The notes beneath the pieces are model-generated. The model had not been told where the DNA came from and ran no database searches. It saw only the letters and a program-made list of their open reading frames with translations. The position numbers were made by a program, and so were the translations under genes. From Epichloe hybrida (taxonomy: Eukaryota > Ascomycota > Sordariomycetes > Hypocreales > Clavicipitaceae): a DNA stretch of 30,873 nt. Below are positions 30,628 through 30,873 of this stretch, piece after piece; the first letter of the stretch is position 1; the number at the start of each line of letters is the position of its first letter. The stretch spans positions 1-30,873 of the forward strand of contig JAFEKR010000129.1 of assembly GCA_019022495.1 (NCBI GenBank). Reading direction: 5' to 3'.

Positions 30628-30873
30628 AAATTAATCTCTCTTAACCTTTTTAAGGATATAAACTATTAGCTAGATTATTATATAGCTAATACTCTGAAGA
30701 TCTATAAGAAATACACTAGTACCTTATAATAATAAAGCTATAGATAATTAGGAAAATAAAGAACCCCTATAATCTAGAACTATAGATAATAGGGTATAAT
30801 AAACGTTACTTAATCCTAATTTAGGTAAAGGTATAAATAATATAACTAAAGAAAAAAAGGCATTATAGTAATA
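30628..30873. other. AT-rich sequence to the window edge, unassigned
   Basis: RIP-mutated DNA with no recognisable gene or repeat boundary. It probably continues the unknown element seen at 29067-30359, if copy 3 of the short element inserted into it. Confidence 0.35.

Overview
The window looks like a genomic segment from a filamentous ascomycete (Pezizomycotina). Two ordinary, GC-balanced genes at the left edge sit next to about 28 kb of very AT-rich DNA. That DNA is made of nested transposable elements and a tandem-repeat gene, all carrying the signature of repeat-induced point mutation (RIP): C-to-T and G-to-A transitions on both strands, CpA and CpG largely replaced by TpA, and TGG and CAG codons turned into TAG. 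The species cannot be named from sequence alone.

Left block (1-2268), unmutated. The 5' end of an NRPS-type adenylation-domain gene runs off the left edge on the minus strand. Next to it, also on the minus strand, is a two-exon GliT-type thioredoxin-reductase-like flavoenzyme with FAD motif, NADP-site region and CxxC. Together they suggest the edge of a secondary-metabolite cluster, possibly one making a disulfide-containing product.

2269-8185: a complete Ty1/Copia retrotransposon (minus orientation, 268/269-bp LTRs, 5-bp target duplication GAAGG), RIP-mutated. About 420 bp of unmutated host DNA follows.

8614-24381: a nested complex entered through one host site (duplication GTACG). The host-level element is a second-family Copia in minus orientation. 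Its left LTR was split by another Copia copy of the same family in plus orientation (8750-17233, duplication CTAAT). That copy's 5' LTR was split by a Tc1/mariner element (8854-10162, TA duplication). Its gag region took a hAT-like foldback element (10975-12743), which itself contains a 268-bp short element (11455-11722, duplication ATATTAT). A second foldback copy (17339-19169, duplication ACCCTAAC) sits in the left LTR of the outer Copia.

24387-25123 is unmutated host DNA leading into an ankyrin-repeat gene (from 25124, plus strand). The gene is a pseudogene with RIP stops in nearly every repeat and a third foldback copy (27264-28466). Two adjacent 204-bp units share every mutation, so they were copied after RIP.

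28802-30873 is AT-rich DNA with two more copies of the 268-bp element and no other recognisable gene. Undone in order, the insertions leave host sequence 1-2268, 8191-8613 and 24387 onward: a metabolite-gene border, an intergenic stretch and a former ankyrin gene. No intact transposase, reverse transcriptase or integrase gene remains.
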